Shown: positions 29,724 through 37,853 of the stretch, in pieces
Layout: each line of letters starts with the position of its first letter
Numbering within the stretch: position 1 is the stretch's first letter
From: an uncultured Bacilli bacterium
GTDB taxonomy: Bacteria; Bacillota_I; Bacilli_A; ML615J-28; CAG-698
DNA length: 57,599 nucleotides
Assembly (NCBI GenBank): GCA_947627195.1
Contig: CANQVC010000005.1
Coordinates: 1-57,599 of the forward strand
Direction: 5' to 3'
Program-made: the position numbers and the translations under genes
The notes under the pieces: model-generated
Databases searched by the model: none
Seen by the model: the letters and a program-made list of their open reading frames with translations, nothing else
Told to the model about the DNA's origin: nothing

Positions 29724-29972
29724 ATGTCACAAGTATGTAAAATGGCTGTTGCTAATACATCAGGTATTGATGCAAAAATGGCACAAAAAATAGTTCAACG
29801 TGCATCTGAATTTGAATCAGATATGACATTAAGATATTTAGGAAAAGAAGTTGATTTAAAATCAATATTAGGAATTATGTCTTTAGCTGTTCTAGATGGT
29901 GCTGAAATTGAAATTGAAGCAAAAGGTGCAGATGCTGAAGAAGCAATCAAAGCCTTAAAAGAAATGTTATAG
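29724..29972 (+). CDS. HPr/Crh-like protein lacking the PTS histidine
   Basis: The 82-residue protein has the full HPr fold pattern, including the regulatory serine segment 'DLKSILGIMSL' (Ser47, equal to Ser46 of HPr) and 'GAEIEIEAKGADAEEAI'. The active site that normally reads GIHARPA reads 'GIDAKMA' here: His15 is replaced by Asp16, and the Arg and Pro after it by Lys and Met. It therefore cannot take phosphate from PEP on His. By analogy with Bacillus Crh, which has Gln at this place, it may act only through Ser phosphorylation, for example as a CcpA cofactor or a glycolytic-flux regulator. It lies between pgk and tpiA, 18-22 nt from each, so it is in the same operon. Confidence 0.88.
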   Translation: MSQVCKMAVANTSGIDAKMAQKIVQRASEFESDMTLRYLGKEVDLKSILGIMSLAVLDGAEIEIEAKGADAEEAIKALKEML

Positions 29973-29994
29973 GAAATATAAAGAGGAGATTAAA

Positions 29995-30750
29995 ATGAGA
30001 AAACCTATTATTGCTGGTAACTGGAAGATGTTCAAAACAAGAGACGAAGCATTACAATTCATCTATGCTGTTAGTGATAAAATGCCAGAAAAAGAAAAAG
30101 TTGAAAGTGTTATATTTGCTCCGTTTGTTGTCTTAAGATGTTTAGTAAAAAGACAAGGTGAAAACTTAAGAATTGGTGCCCAAAATATGCATTTTGAAGA
30201 ACAAGGTGCTTTTACAGGGGAAGTTGCACCTAATATGTTAACAAGTATTGGTGTTACATATGTCTTAATTGGACATAGTGAAAGAAGAGCTATGTTTAAT
30301 GAAACAGATGAATCTTGTAATAAAAAATTACATCAAGCATTCAATCATGATTTAAAACCAATTCTATGTGTTGGTGAATCTTTAGAACAAAGAGAAAATA
30401 ATTTAACTGAAAAAGTTATTTATAATCAATTAGTTGAAGATTTAAAATCATTAACAAAAGAACAAGTAAAAGAACTTGTCATTGCATATGAACCAATTTG
30501 GGCAATCGGTACAGGTAAAACAGCAACAGCTGAAATAGCTGATGAAACATGTGGTTTTATTCGTAAAACTGTTGCTAAATTATATGATGAAGAAACAGCA
30601 GAAGCAATTCGTATTCAATATGGTGGAAGTGTTAAAGTTTCTAATATTGATGAATTAATGGCTCAACCAAATATTGATGGAGCATTAATTGGTGGTGCTT
30701 CATTAAAAGCTGATGATTTCATTACATTAGTTAAGGCAGCATTAAAATAA
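29995..30750 (+). CDS. tpiA: Triosephosphate isomerase
   Basis: TpiA interconverts dihydroxyacetone phosphate and glyceraldehyde 3-phosphate. The 251-residue protein has 'AGNWKMFKT' (catalytic Lys), 'IGHSERR' (catalytic His), 'VIAYEPIWAIGTGKTA' (catalytic Glu and the mobile loop 6) and 'IQYGGSV' with 'DGALIGGASLK' for phosphate binding. RBS AGAGGAG. It is the last gene of the pgk operon, with a strong terminator after it. Confidence 0.97.
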   Translation: MRKPIIAGNWKMFKTRDEALQFIYAVSDKMPEKEKVESVIFAPFVVLRCLVKRQGENLRIGAQNMHFEEQGAFTGEVAPNMLTSIGVTYVLIGHSERRAMFNETDESCNKKLHQAFNHDLKPILCVGESLEQRENNLTEKVIYNQLVEDLKSLTKEQVKELVIAYEPIWAIGTGKTATAEIADETCGFIRKTVAKLYDEETAEAIRIQYGGSVKVSNIDELMAQPNIDGALIGGASLKADDFITLVKAALK

Positions 30751-30773
30751 TATTATATAAATATAATAATAAA

Positions 30774-30810
30774 AATAGACTTGTGTTTAATTTACATAAG
30801 TCTATTTTTT
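30774..30810 (+). terminator. Terminator of the pgk operon
   Basis: AATAGACTT (30774-30782) pairs with AAGTCTATT (30798-30806), then T-run to 30810. Confidence 0.9.
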
Positions 30811-31126
30811 GATATTATTTAATTAGCCTAAAATATTATAGATATTATTGTTAATATTTTGAAGTTGGTAGTATGAATAAGTAATAAATTATGACGTAAA
30901 AAACCTATATATAAGAAGATAACGAGGGTTAAATTACCATTTTTTTGTATAAGTAGTTTGTAAATATTATTAAAAAGTTGACTAAACAGGTATCTATATT
31001 TTATTTTAGACTAAGCAAAGAATACCAATATAACTTTTAAATTTATTTAAAATATTTTTAAAAAAATGTATAGAAACATTTGGATTGGTAAAAATAGTAA
31101 TGAAATAAATTTAAAGGAGAAAATTT
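30811..31126 (+). other. AT-rich intergenic region before the beta-helix lipoprotein gene
   Basis: No gene of any length with a ribosome site is visible. A TTGACT at 30978-30983 could be a -35, but the sequence 17 bp on (TTATTT) is a poor -10. A weak AAAATATTA/TAATATTTT dyad lies near 30830-30862. The ribosome site AAAGGAG sits at the right end. Confidence 0.4.
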
Positions 31127-32125
31127 ATGAAAAGAATATTGTTTTACGTATTGTGTTTCATCGCCTTTCTCACATTTGCTACTGGTTGCAATAAAAAAGA
31201 AATTGTTGGAATTGAGGTAACAAATCACGAACAATATGTTCTTAAAGGAACTGAATTAAAGGGATTAAAGGTGAATACCATCTTTGATGATGAAACAAAA
31301 GGAGACCTTTTAGATGTAACTAGTGATATGATTTTTGGTTATGATAAAACAAAAACAGGAAATCAAGATATTACAGTTAAACATCAAGGTAAAGAATTCA
31401 ATTACACTGTCTTTGTTGCTGATAAAATAATTACCAATGCTACTGAATTAAGAAATGCTTTAAAAAATCAAAAAGATGGTGAAGTATATGCCATTAAAAG
31501 TGGAACTTATGATATAGATCGTGATCAAGAAACATTATATCAAGATCAAGCAGGATTTTATTTTTTAATTACCGCAAATTCTTTAACAATCAAAGGTTTC
31601 AATAATGTAACAATTAAAAGTTCCGTTGAAAGTCCTAATGGTAATTGGGCAAGTCAAAATTTAGTAACCATAATTGGCGATAATACAACCATTGAAGGAG
31701 TAACTTTTCAATGTAAAAAGGAACCAAACAAAGTTATTGAAATCATTGGTAAAAACACAACAATCAAAGATGTGAAAATTGAACCAATAGATACAACTAA
31801 ATTTGCTGGTAGTATCTATTTAAGTACAACATCAGGAAATACAACATTAGAAAATGTTAATTTAATTTATGGTAGAATTACAACATCAGGAGCATCATCT
31901 TCATCATTAACACTAAAAAATGTTACTATTGATTATGCAGGAGCAATGTTAGATAATGATACTAATGAATCAACATTTTGGGGATTTGATAATTCCCGTA
32001 CAAAAATTACTGTAAATGCAACTGATAGTAAAATATTTGTATCAAAATCTTTTAAAGATTCAGAAGGATACAAAGATTTCACAAATCAATTACCCAAAGG
32101 ATTAAGTGTTGAAGAAAAGAAATAA
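31127..32125 (+). CDS. Lipoprotein with Ig-like (Big3-type) and right-handed beta-helix domains
   Basis: A 332-residue protein with lipobox 'FATGCNKK'. Residues about 25-100 look like a bacterial Ig-like Big3 domain ('YDKTKTGNQDITVKHQGK'). Residues about 105-310 carry the repeating pattern of a pectate-lyase-like beta-helix: 'SLTIKGFNNVTIKSS', 'NTTIEGVTFQCK', 'NTTIKDVKIEP', 'NTTLENVNLIYG' and 'SLTLKNVTIDYAG'. Such helices bind or cleave polysaccharides, but no catalytic Lys/Arg/Asp set can be assigned. It is likely displayed on the cell surface. Its substrate is unknown. RBS AAAGGAGA. Confidence 0.75.
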   Translation: MKRILFYVLCFIAFLTFATGCNKKEIVGIEVTNHEQYVLKGTELKGLKVNTIFDDETKGDLLDVTSDMIFGYDKTKTGNQDITVKHQGKEFNYTVFVADKIITNATELRNALKNQKDGEVYAIKSGTYDIDRDQETLYQDQAGFYFLITANSLTIKGFNNVTIKSSVESPNGNWASQNLVTIIGDNTTIEGVTFQCKKEPNKVIEIIGKNTTIKDVKIEPIDTTKFAGSIYLSTTSGNTTLENVNLIYGRITTSGASSSSLTLKNVTIDYAGAMLDNDTNESTFWGFDNSRTKITVNATDSKIFVSKSFKDSEGYKDFTNQLPKGLSVEEKK

Positions 32126-32134
32126 AGATTTAAT

Positions 32135-32159
32135 GAAGAGATTTGTCTCTTCCTTTTTT
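32135..32159 (+). terminator. Terminator after the beta-helix lipoprotein gene
   Basis: GAAGAGA-TTTG-TCTCTTC (32135-32152) followed by CTTTTTT. Confidence 0.88.
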
Positions 32160-32229
32160 ATTATATCATAGTTCTTTCATACTTTTATTATTAATTTTCA
32201 GAAGTTTACTATAACTTGGTTTAATTGTT

Positions 32230-32258
32230 TTGCTTTTTTATATAAAACAATATAAAAT
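32230..32258 (+). promoter_or_regulatory. Promoter of the 569-residue protein gene
   Basis: TTGCTT (32230-32235), 17 bp, TAAAAT (32253-32258). Confidence 0.5.
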
Positions 32259-32300
32259 AAGATAAGAAAATTATTAATATAAAAGAAAGAGGAAAAAATA

Positions 32301-34010
32301 ATGTTAGATGAATTTAAAATAGGATACGAAAAGTTTATACAATCATATTTTATTATACAAAATAAATTCACAAGATATAAAAAATATTTTAAAGAAATAT
32401 CTGATGAATTTATTCTTAATAAAATTGAAGAATGTATTAAAAATGCGAAAGAAATGTATTGTTATCCTTTTGATGAATTTATTAGTAAATTACAAAAAAT
32501 AAATGATAATGATAATCAATTTGCTTCATTACTTTATGAATATGGTATACCTTATAAAAGTACTAAAACTTTTGATAATACAATATGGCCAAATGTTGAT
32601 ATAGTGAAAGCATCATGTTTATATAGATCATGTTTAATAAATGAAATGGAATTATATTATTTAAATAAAGAATTAACTATTAATAACTTTTCACATAAAT
32701 TAGAAAAAGCTCATCAAAAAGCTATTGCTGAATCTGGTGTTTATAATTTTCCTAACCATGGCGTTAATAATAATAAATCTAAAGTATTATATAATTATTT
32801 TCTTCAATTTGCTAATAAAATAAATGATTATAAATATACAAGTGGTAAATTATGTTATGATTTTGCATTATGTTGTGATAAATTAATAAAACTGTATCCA
32901 ATTATTATAGATATGAAAAGAAAAGATAATATATTAGATAATTTAAAAGAAATTTCATCATTATATATGATAGAAGATATTGTAATGGATATCATTATTA
33001 TTAGTAGTATTTATTTTAATAGTGAAGAAAAGAAGAGTATTGAATATTATAAGAAAATAGTTGATAATGAAATTAAAGATATTATTAAAAATAAATCTAA
33101 TAATATTGAAAGTATTGTGAAAGAAATAGGTAATAAAGAAAAAGAAAAATTAATTAAAGAACAAAGAAAAAAAATAAATGAAAATATAGCCGAACATTTC
33201 ACATTAAAACAAGAAAAAGAATTAAACAAAATATTTAAAAAATGTTTGAAACATAATGATATATTTAAAGTGTTTAAAAAAGCTAATGATATTATTATAT
33301 TAGATGAAACTAATGATGATCTTCTTTCATTTATTAATAGAAATCTAGATATCTTAAATAATATTATTAAGCGCAATAGTTTTATTGATTTTAAAAATTG
33401 TTATTTAGATTATGTTAGTGAAATAGAAGTAAAAATAAATTATCAAATTGGAATTGATGATTTAATGAGAAAAACAAGAAATAAAGAGATAGAAAAATTA
33501 TCTAAAAAAATATTAAATGATGGGACACCTCACTCTGAAATATATTTTTATCTAAAAGATGAACTACCTAATTATATAGCATATATTGCTAATTCAGTTT
33601 ATTATTTATATAATTATTTGAAAGCAAATAATTTTTATAAAGAATTTATTGATATTCCTATAAAGATAGTTAATCCTATTACAATTAATATTATGATTGA
33701 ATATTTTCAAATGAAAAGAGTTGAAACAATAAAAGATGCTATTAATATGTATTTTATTGAATATTCAAATAAAGTAAAAGATCATAATAAATTATATAAA
33801 GAAAAAGAAAAAAATATTGTGAAAGACTTTAATAAAATAATTAATAATATCTTATTAAATTATAATATTAGTGTAGATGAAAATGAAATAGATAAAGTAA
33901 TATCTAATTATATTGAACAAATCAAATTAGATATTCATAATAATATGGAATATGAATATGTAATAACAATATATGGTGTTAAAGATGTTTATAAAAAATG
34001 GTTGGAATGA
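32301..34010 (+). CDS. Unrecognised Lys/Asn/Ile-rich cytoplasmic protein
   Basis: The 569-residue product has no signal peptide or membrane segment and matches no family I recognise. It is mostly helical, with a highly charged stretch around residues 245-320 rich in Lys and Glu ('NKEKEKLIKEQRKKINEN') that could form a coiled coil. Base composition is even more AT-rich than its neighbours. RBS AAAGAGGA precedes the ATG. It ends without a clear terminator 260 nt before the next gene. Association with the LemA gene pair downstream is possible but not shown. Confidence 0.6.
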   Translation: MLDEFKIGYEKFIQSYFIIQNKFTRYKKYFKEISDEFILNKIEECIKNAKEMYCYPFDEFISKLQKINDNDNQFASLLYEYGIPYKSTKTFDNTIWPNVDIVKASCLYRSCLINEMELYYLNKELTINNFSHKLEKAHQKAIAESGVYNFPNHGVNNNKSKVLYNYFLQFANKINDYKYTSGKLCYDFALCCDKLIKLYPIIIDMKRKDNILDNLKEISSLYMIEDIVMDIIIISSIYFNSEEKKSIEYYKKIVDNEIKDIIKNKSNNIESIVKEIGNKEKEKLIKEQRKKINENIAEHFTLKQEKELNKIFKKCLKHNDIFKVFKKANDIIILDETNDDLLSFINRNLDILNNIIKRNSFIDFKNCYLDYVSEIEVKINYQIGIDDLMRKTRNKEIEKLSKKILNDGTPHSEIYFYLKDELPNYIAYIANSVYYLYNYLKANNFYKEFIDIPIKIVNPITINIMIEYFQMKRVETIKDAINMYFIEYSNKVKDHNKLYKEKEKNIVKDFNKIINNILLNYNISVDENEIDKVISNYIEQIKLDIHNNMEYEYVITIYGVKDVYKKWLE

Positions 34011-34107
34011 TAAATTTTTATTGATTATTTTTTAAAATAAAAAATTTTAAAATTTTTGGCACTTTTTTATATCATTAGTTGTATATTATATATGAATATT
34101 TTTAATA

Positions 34108-34162
34108 GGGCTGATTCAATCTTGAGTCATCCCATTGTTTGCGTTGTCAAGATTTCCTTTTT
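34108..34162 (+). ncRNA. Candidate structured RNA with two mutually exclusive hairpins
   Basis: Hairpin A pairs GGGCTGATTC (34108-34117) with GAGTCATCCC (34124-34133), with one wobble and one mismatch. Hairpin B pairs AATCTTGA (34118-34125) with TCAAGATT (34147-34154) perfectly and is followed by TCCTTTTT. The two share bases 34118-34125, so they cannot coexist. B looks like a terminator and A like its competitor. No convincing promoter was found upstream. A second dyad (TTTTACAA/TTGTAAAA, about 34160-34182) follows. Confidence 0.4.
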
Positions 34163-34196
34163 ACAAGAAAATTTTTGTAAAAATGAACAATAAGTA

Positions 34197-34224
34197 TTGA
34201 TTTGTTGGTAAAATGTGTTATAAT
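34197..34224 (+). promoter_or_regulatory. Promoter of the 623-residue membrane protein/lemA operon
   Basis: TTGATT (34197-34202), 16 bp, TATAAT (34219-34224); start codon at 34272. Confidence 0.65.
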
Positions 34225-34271
34225 TTTTATAGATATTATATAAATGTATATAATGTAAAGGAGATAGTATT

Positions 34272-36143
34272 ATGGATGAAAGTATACTTGAACCTGTGGA
34301 GTTATATAATTCCCAATTAAAAGAAAGTTTAAAAAAGAATGCTGCTGATTATTTTGATGAACTTGTTAAGAAATCAGGTATATCAATTAATGATAATATT
34401 GAAACAATTAAAAAACTTTCAACAGCTAAACTTAAACTAGAAAAAGTAAATAAAAAAGTTGGTAAATATCATACATATAAAACATTACTAATTATTTTAA
34501 TTATTGTTATATCTTTAATTGGTGTTATTTTATTATATTCATCAATTCAAAAGAATTTATCATTATTAATTGGTATTATATCTTTTGTTGTAGCAATTAT
34601 AATTGATATATTATCAATTGTTTGTATCATTAAAAAATTAAATCCTGCTATAAAAGATGAATCAGTTAAGCAAAAGAAATTGAATGAACAAATTAAATCT
34701 TTAGAAGCTGAAGCTTGGAGACAAATGTTGCCATTAAACCAATTATATGATTGGAATATGACTGCTGATATTATTAAGAAAACAACACCACTCATTCAAT
34801 TAGATCCATTCTTTGATACTAAAAAATGTGAATACTTAATTGAAAAATATGGTATATCAGAAAATAATGATCAAAATGTTTCAACAATCAATGTTTTATC
34901 AGGATCTATATTAGGTAACCCTTTTTTAATATATCGAAATTATAGTCAAACATGGTTTAATAAAACATATATGGGTTCAATTGTAATTCATTGGCAAGAA
35001 AGATATAGAGATTCTGATGGTCATTATCGAACTGTTACAAGAAGTCAAACATTAACAGCATCTATTACTAGACCAGCTCCATCTTATCAACATAATACTT
35101 ATTTAATATATGGTAATGATGCTGCCCCCACTTTAACATTTTCTCGTTCGCCATCTAATATTGAAGGAATGGATGAAAAAGATATTGAAAAGAAAGTAAA
35201 AAGTGAAGTAAAAAAATTAGATGATAAAGCTAAAGATGCTATAAAAAATAACCAAAATTTTGTTCGTTTAGGTAATGACGAATTTGAAGTTTTATTTGGT
35301 GGAGAAAATAGAAATAATGAAATAGAATTTAGATTATTATTTACTCCTTTAGCGCAAAAGAATGAATTAGATTTAATTAAAAATAAAACAGGATTTGGTG
35401 ATGATTTTTATTTCCAAAAAAATGGAAGAATAAATGTTATTAGAACAAAACATTCACAAAATCAAAATTATGAATGTAATCCTAATATATTTATTAATAA
35501 TAGTTATTATGGTGCTAGAAACTTTTTTATTGATTATCAAGACCAATATTTTAAATCATTATTTTATGATTTAGCTCCTTTAATTTCTATTCCTCTTTAT
35601 CAACAATATAAACCTAAAGAATATATATATCAAAGAGAATATCCATCTAATATTACAAGTTTTGAACATGAATCATTAGCTAATTCATTTCCAATTGATG
35701 TTTTAAAACATCCTGCATCAGATACAAATGTAATATTAAAAACAAAATTTATCCAAAAAGATAAAGAATCAGACCGAGTTAATATTTGTGCTTATTCATT
35801 TAAAATTGTTCATCGTATTGAAAATGTTCCTCGTCATGGAGGAGATGGTCGTGTTCATTTAGTTCCTGTTCCTTATGATGAATATATTCCATTAACAAAA
35901 GAAACTATAATGGAAGTAAAACAAGAACAAAGAAGTCGTAAAGAAATTAATGATTTACAAAATAATGGTTCATTTTCAGACTTTATTCAAAAGCTTAGTG
36001 GAGGTAACCATTTCATTTATGAAAGAGGATTACTTGCTACTTTGATGTTTCGTGATGTATTGGAAAGTGATATTGATAAATGGAATTCATATTTTAAAAA
36101 TGTGAATTCAAATATTCAAAATAACAATAATAAAGGAGATTAA
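34272..36143 (+). CDS. Unrecognised two-TM membrane protein encoded beside LemA
   Basis: The 623-residue protein has a soluble N-terminal helix region, two adjacent transmembrane helices (about 75-97 and 100-122), a coiled-coil stretch (about 130-150) and a large soluble C-terminal region rich in beta strands ('SIVIHWQERYRDSDGHYRTV', 'TYLIYGNDAAPTLTFSRSPS'). I assign no domain name. RBS AAGGAGAT precedes the ATG. The lemA gene starts 4 nt after its stop, so the two are an operon and the products may act together at the membrane. Confidence 0.7.
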   Translation: MDESILEPVELYNSQLKESLKKNAADYFDELVKKSGISINDNIETIKKLSTAKLKLEKVNKKVGKYHTYKTLLIILIIVISLIGVILLYSSIQKNLSLLIGIISFVVAIIIDILSIVCIIKKLNPAIKDESVKQKKLNEQIKSLEAEAWRQMLPLNQLYDWNMTADIIKKTTPLIQLDPFFDTKKCEYLIEKYGISENNDQNVSTINVLSGSILGNPFLIYRNYSQTWFNKTYMGSIVIHWQERYRDSDGHYRTVTRSQTLTASITRPAPSYQHNTYLIYGNDAAPTLTFSRSPSNIEGMDEKDIEKKVKSEVKKLDDKAKDAIKNNQNFVRLGNDEFEVLFGGENRNNEIEFRLLFTPLAQKNELDLIKNKTGFGDDFYFQKNGRINVIRTKHSQNQNYECNPNIFINNSYYGARNFFIDYQDQYFKSLFYDLAPLISIPLYQQYKPKEYIYQREYPSNITSFEHESLANSFPIDVLKHPASDTNVILKTKFIQKDKESDRVNICAYSFKIVHRIENVPRHGGDGRVHLVPVPYDEYIPLTKETIMEVKQEQRSRKEINDLQNNGSFSDFIQKLSGGNHFIYERGLLATLMFRDVLESDIDKWNSYFKNVNSNIQNNNNKGD

Positions 36144-36147
36144 AATT

Positions 36148-36807
36148 ATGGCTAATCCATTAGATGAAATGAATGATTCTACTATTGAAGAAGGTAAAGA
36201 CATTAATGTAATTGCTAAACAAATCCCTGTAAAAGTAGGGAAAGGATCAAAAGTATTTGAAGTAATATTATGGGTATTAGGTATTATTCCTGGTTTAGTA
36301 TTTTTAATTATGAAAACTAAAGCAGCAACATACTTAAGACAATTAGAACAAAAAGTGCAAAGTGCAGCATCAGATGTTGATAATTATTTAGAACAACGTG
36401 TTGTTGTATTATCTAATTTAGTTGGATTAGTAAATAGAGCTATTGATTTAGACAAATCAACATTTACGCAAATTGCTGCTAAACGTACAGGATTACAAGA
36501 TAATGATCGAAATGATTTAGCTCAACAAACTGATTCATTAAATAATAAACTTCGTTTTACAATTGAAAATTATCCTGAATTAAAAGCTCATCAAGAAATT
36601 CAAGATGCTATTCAACAGAATTCATATTTACAAAAAGAAATTACAGCTGCCCGCGATGTATATAATGATGTTGTTTATACTTGGAATAAAGAAATTCAAG
36701 TATGGCCAACTAAAATGATTGTAGCAGCAAAACAAGGTTATACAACTCGTATTCCATTTATTGCAAGCAAAGAAACAAAAGAAAGAGCTAGAGATGTCTT
36801 TTTCTAG
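36148..36807 (+). CDS. lemA: LemA family protein
   Basis: LemA proteins have one N-terminal membrane helix and an antiparallel helical body outside or inside the membrane; their function is not settled. This 219-residue protein has a hydrophobic segment at about 36-54 ('VILWVLGIIPGLVFLIM') and then the family pattern 'LRQLEQKVQSAASDVDNYLEQR' in divided form, 'VVVLSNLVGLVNRAIDLDKST' and 'YPELKAHQEIQ'. A 35-residue N-terminal extension precedes the helix. RBS AAAGGAGA. It is co-transcribed with the 623-residue protein. Confidence 0.88.
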   Translation: MANPLDEMNDSTIEEGKDINVIAKQIPVKVGKGSKVFEVILWVLGIIPGLVFLIMKTKAATYLRQLEQKVQSAASDVDNYLEQRVVVLSNLVGLVNRAIDLDKSTFTQIAAKRTGLQDNDRNDLAQQTDSLNNKLRFTIENYPELKAHQEIQDAIQQNSYLQKEITAARDVYNDVVYTWNKEIQVWPTKMIVAAKQGYTTRIPFIASKETKERARDVFF

Positions 36808-37013
36808 AAATAAAGTTAATTATTAGTTATTATTTACTTATATAACCTTTATATTTCTTTTCTAATTTATTTTTAATTTTTATTTTATTAATTGAATGTT
36901 TTTTATTTAAATTCATTATAACTTAAAATATCGTTTCATTTTATTTTTTGTATAATTTAATAATATTGTCACATAATAAAAATATAAACATATATTATAC
37001 AAGGAGTGAAAAA

Positions 37014-37415
37014 ATGAAAAAGAATAATGTAAGTTTATTTACAAATATTTTTGATGATGGATTTCCTTTCTTTTCAATGAAAAATGATAATATGAAATTA
37101 AGAACAGATATTAAAGAAACTGATTTACTATATGTTTTTAGAGTAGATGTAGCTGGTATTGATAAGGAAAATATTAAAATAACAGTTGATAATGGTTATA
37201 TGACAATTGAAGTAAAACAAGAACAAGAAAGTAATGATGAAAAAGAATTCTTTGTAAGAAGGGAATTAATGAGTGGATCATGTTCTAGAAGTTATTATAT
37301 TGGTGATATTAAAGAAGAAAATATAAAAGCTAATTATAAGAATGGTTTAATTATTATTGAAGTTCCTAAAGAAGATGTCATAACAGATTCTAAAAAAATG
37401 ATTACTATTGAGTAA
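37014..37415 (+). CDS. Small heat-shock protein (Hsp20/alpha-crystallin family)
   Basis: The start is at ATG 37014, with AAGGAG at 37001-37006; an in-frame codon 66 nt upstream lacks a ribosome site. The 133-residue protein has an alpha-crystallin domain: 'RTDIKETDLLYVFRVDVAGID', 'NIKITVDNGYMTIEVKQEQ', 'FVRRELMSGSCSRSYYIGD' (all shortened) and the 'ANYKNGLIIIEVPK' strand, with a C-terminal extension. It should bind unfolding proteins as an ATP-independent chaperone. No CIRCE element is visible upstream. It stands alone with its own terminator. Confidence 0.92.
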   Translation: MKKNNVSLFTNIFDDGFPFFSMKNDNMKLRTDIKETDLLYVFRVDVAGIDKENIKITVDNGYMTIEVKQEQESNDEKEFFVRRELMSGSCSRSYYIGDIKEENIKANYKNGLIIIEVPKEDVITDSKKMITIE

Positions 37416-37450
37416 TGAAATTGAACCGAATAAAATATTATAAATAATGA

Positions 37451-37481
37451 TGGATAAGTTATATATAACTTATCCATTTTT
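37451..37481 (+). terminator. Terminator after the hsp20 gene
   Basis: A 26-bp perfect palindrome (37451-37476), outer arms TGGATAAGTT/AACTTATCCA, followed by TTTTAG. Confidence 0.85.
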
Positions 37482-37576
37482 AGATAAAAATAATAAAATA
37501 CTAATGATAAATAATTTATATAGATGATTACAATAAAAAAATTTTCAAAATCTTGTTTAAAAAAATTATTTTTTTG

Positions 37577-37605
37577 TTGACATATTTTATATATTAAATT
37601 ATAAT
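37577..37605 (+). promoter_or_regulatory. Consensus promoter of the secreted-protein/small-membrane-protein operon
   Basis: Exact TTGACA (37577-37582), 17-bp spacer and exact TATAAT (37600-37605). The coding start is about 250 nt away. Confidence 0.9.
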
Positions 37606-37853
37606 ATAAATAGGAGGTAAAATTTGCTAAAATAAATTTTAATTAAATTTTGATTGTTCTACGTTTTTTCGTCAAAGAAAATTATTATTAAGTGTTATTA
37701 TTAGTTTTGCTTTGATGTTGATGTGATCTTTGTAGTCAATCATATAATTTTATATGATTTTTTAACCATCAATTTTAAAATTGTTGATTTTACTGTGCTA
37801 ATTACTATTTTTTGTTTTTTTGAATGATTATTTAGGTGCGTAGGAGGTTAAAA
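37606..37853 (+). promoter_or_regulatory. Long 5' leader with attenuator-like hairpin
   Basis: The leader opens with AGGAGG (37612-37617) followed by TTG-CTA-AAA-TAA, a possible but tiny reading frame. AATCATATAA (37738-37747) pairs with TTATATGATT (37750-37759) before a run of T, like an intrinsic terminator. A second dyad built on CAATTTTAAAATTG follows at about 37770. The coding ribosome site GGAGG lies at 37843-37847. Confidence 0.5.

Noticed and set aside
36948-37013. Longer N-terminus of the Hsp20 protein
   Set aside because: The extension lacks a ribosome site, while ATG 37014 has AAGGAG at proper spacing and gives a normal family length.
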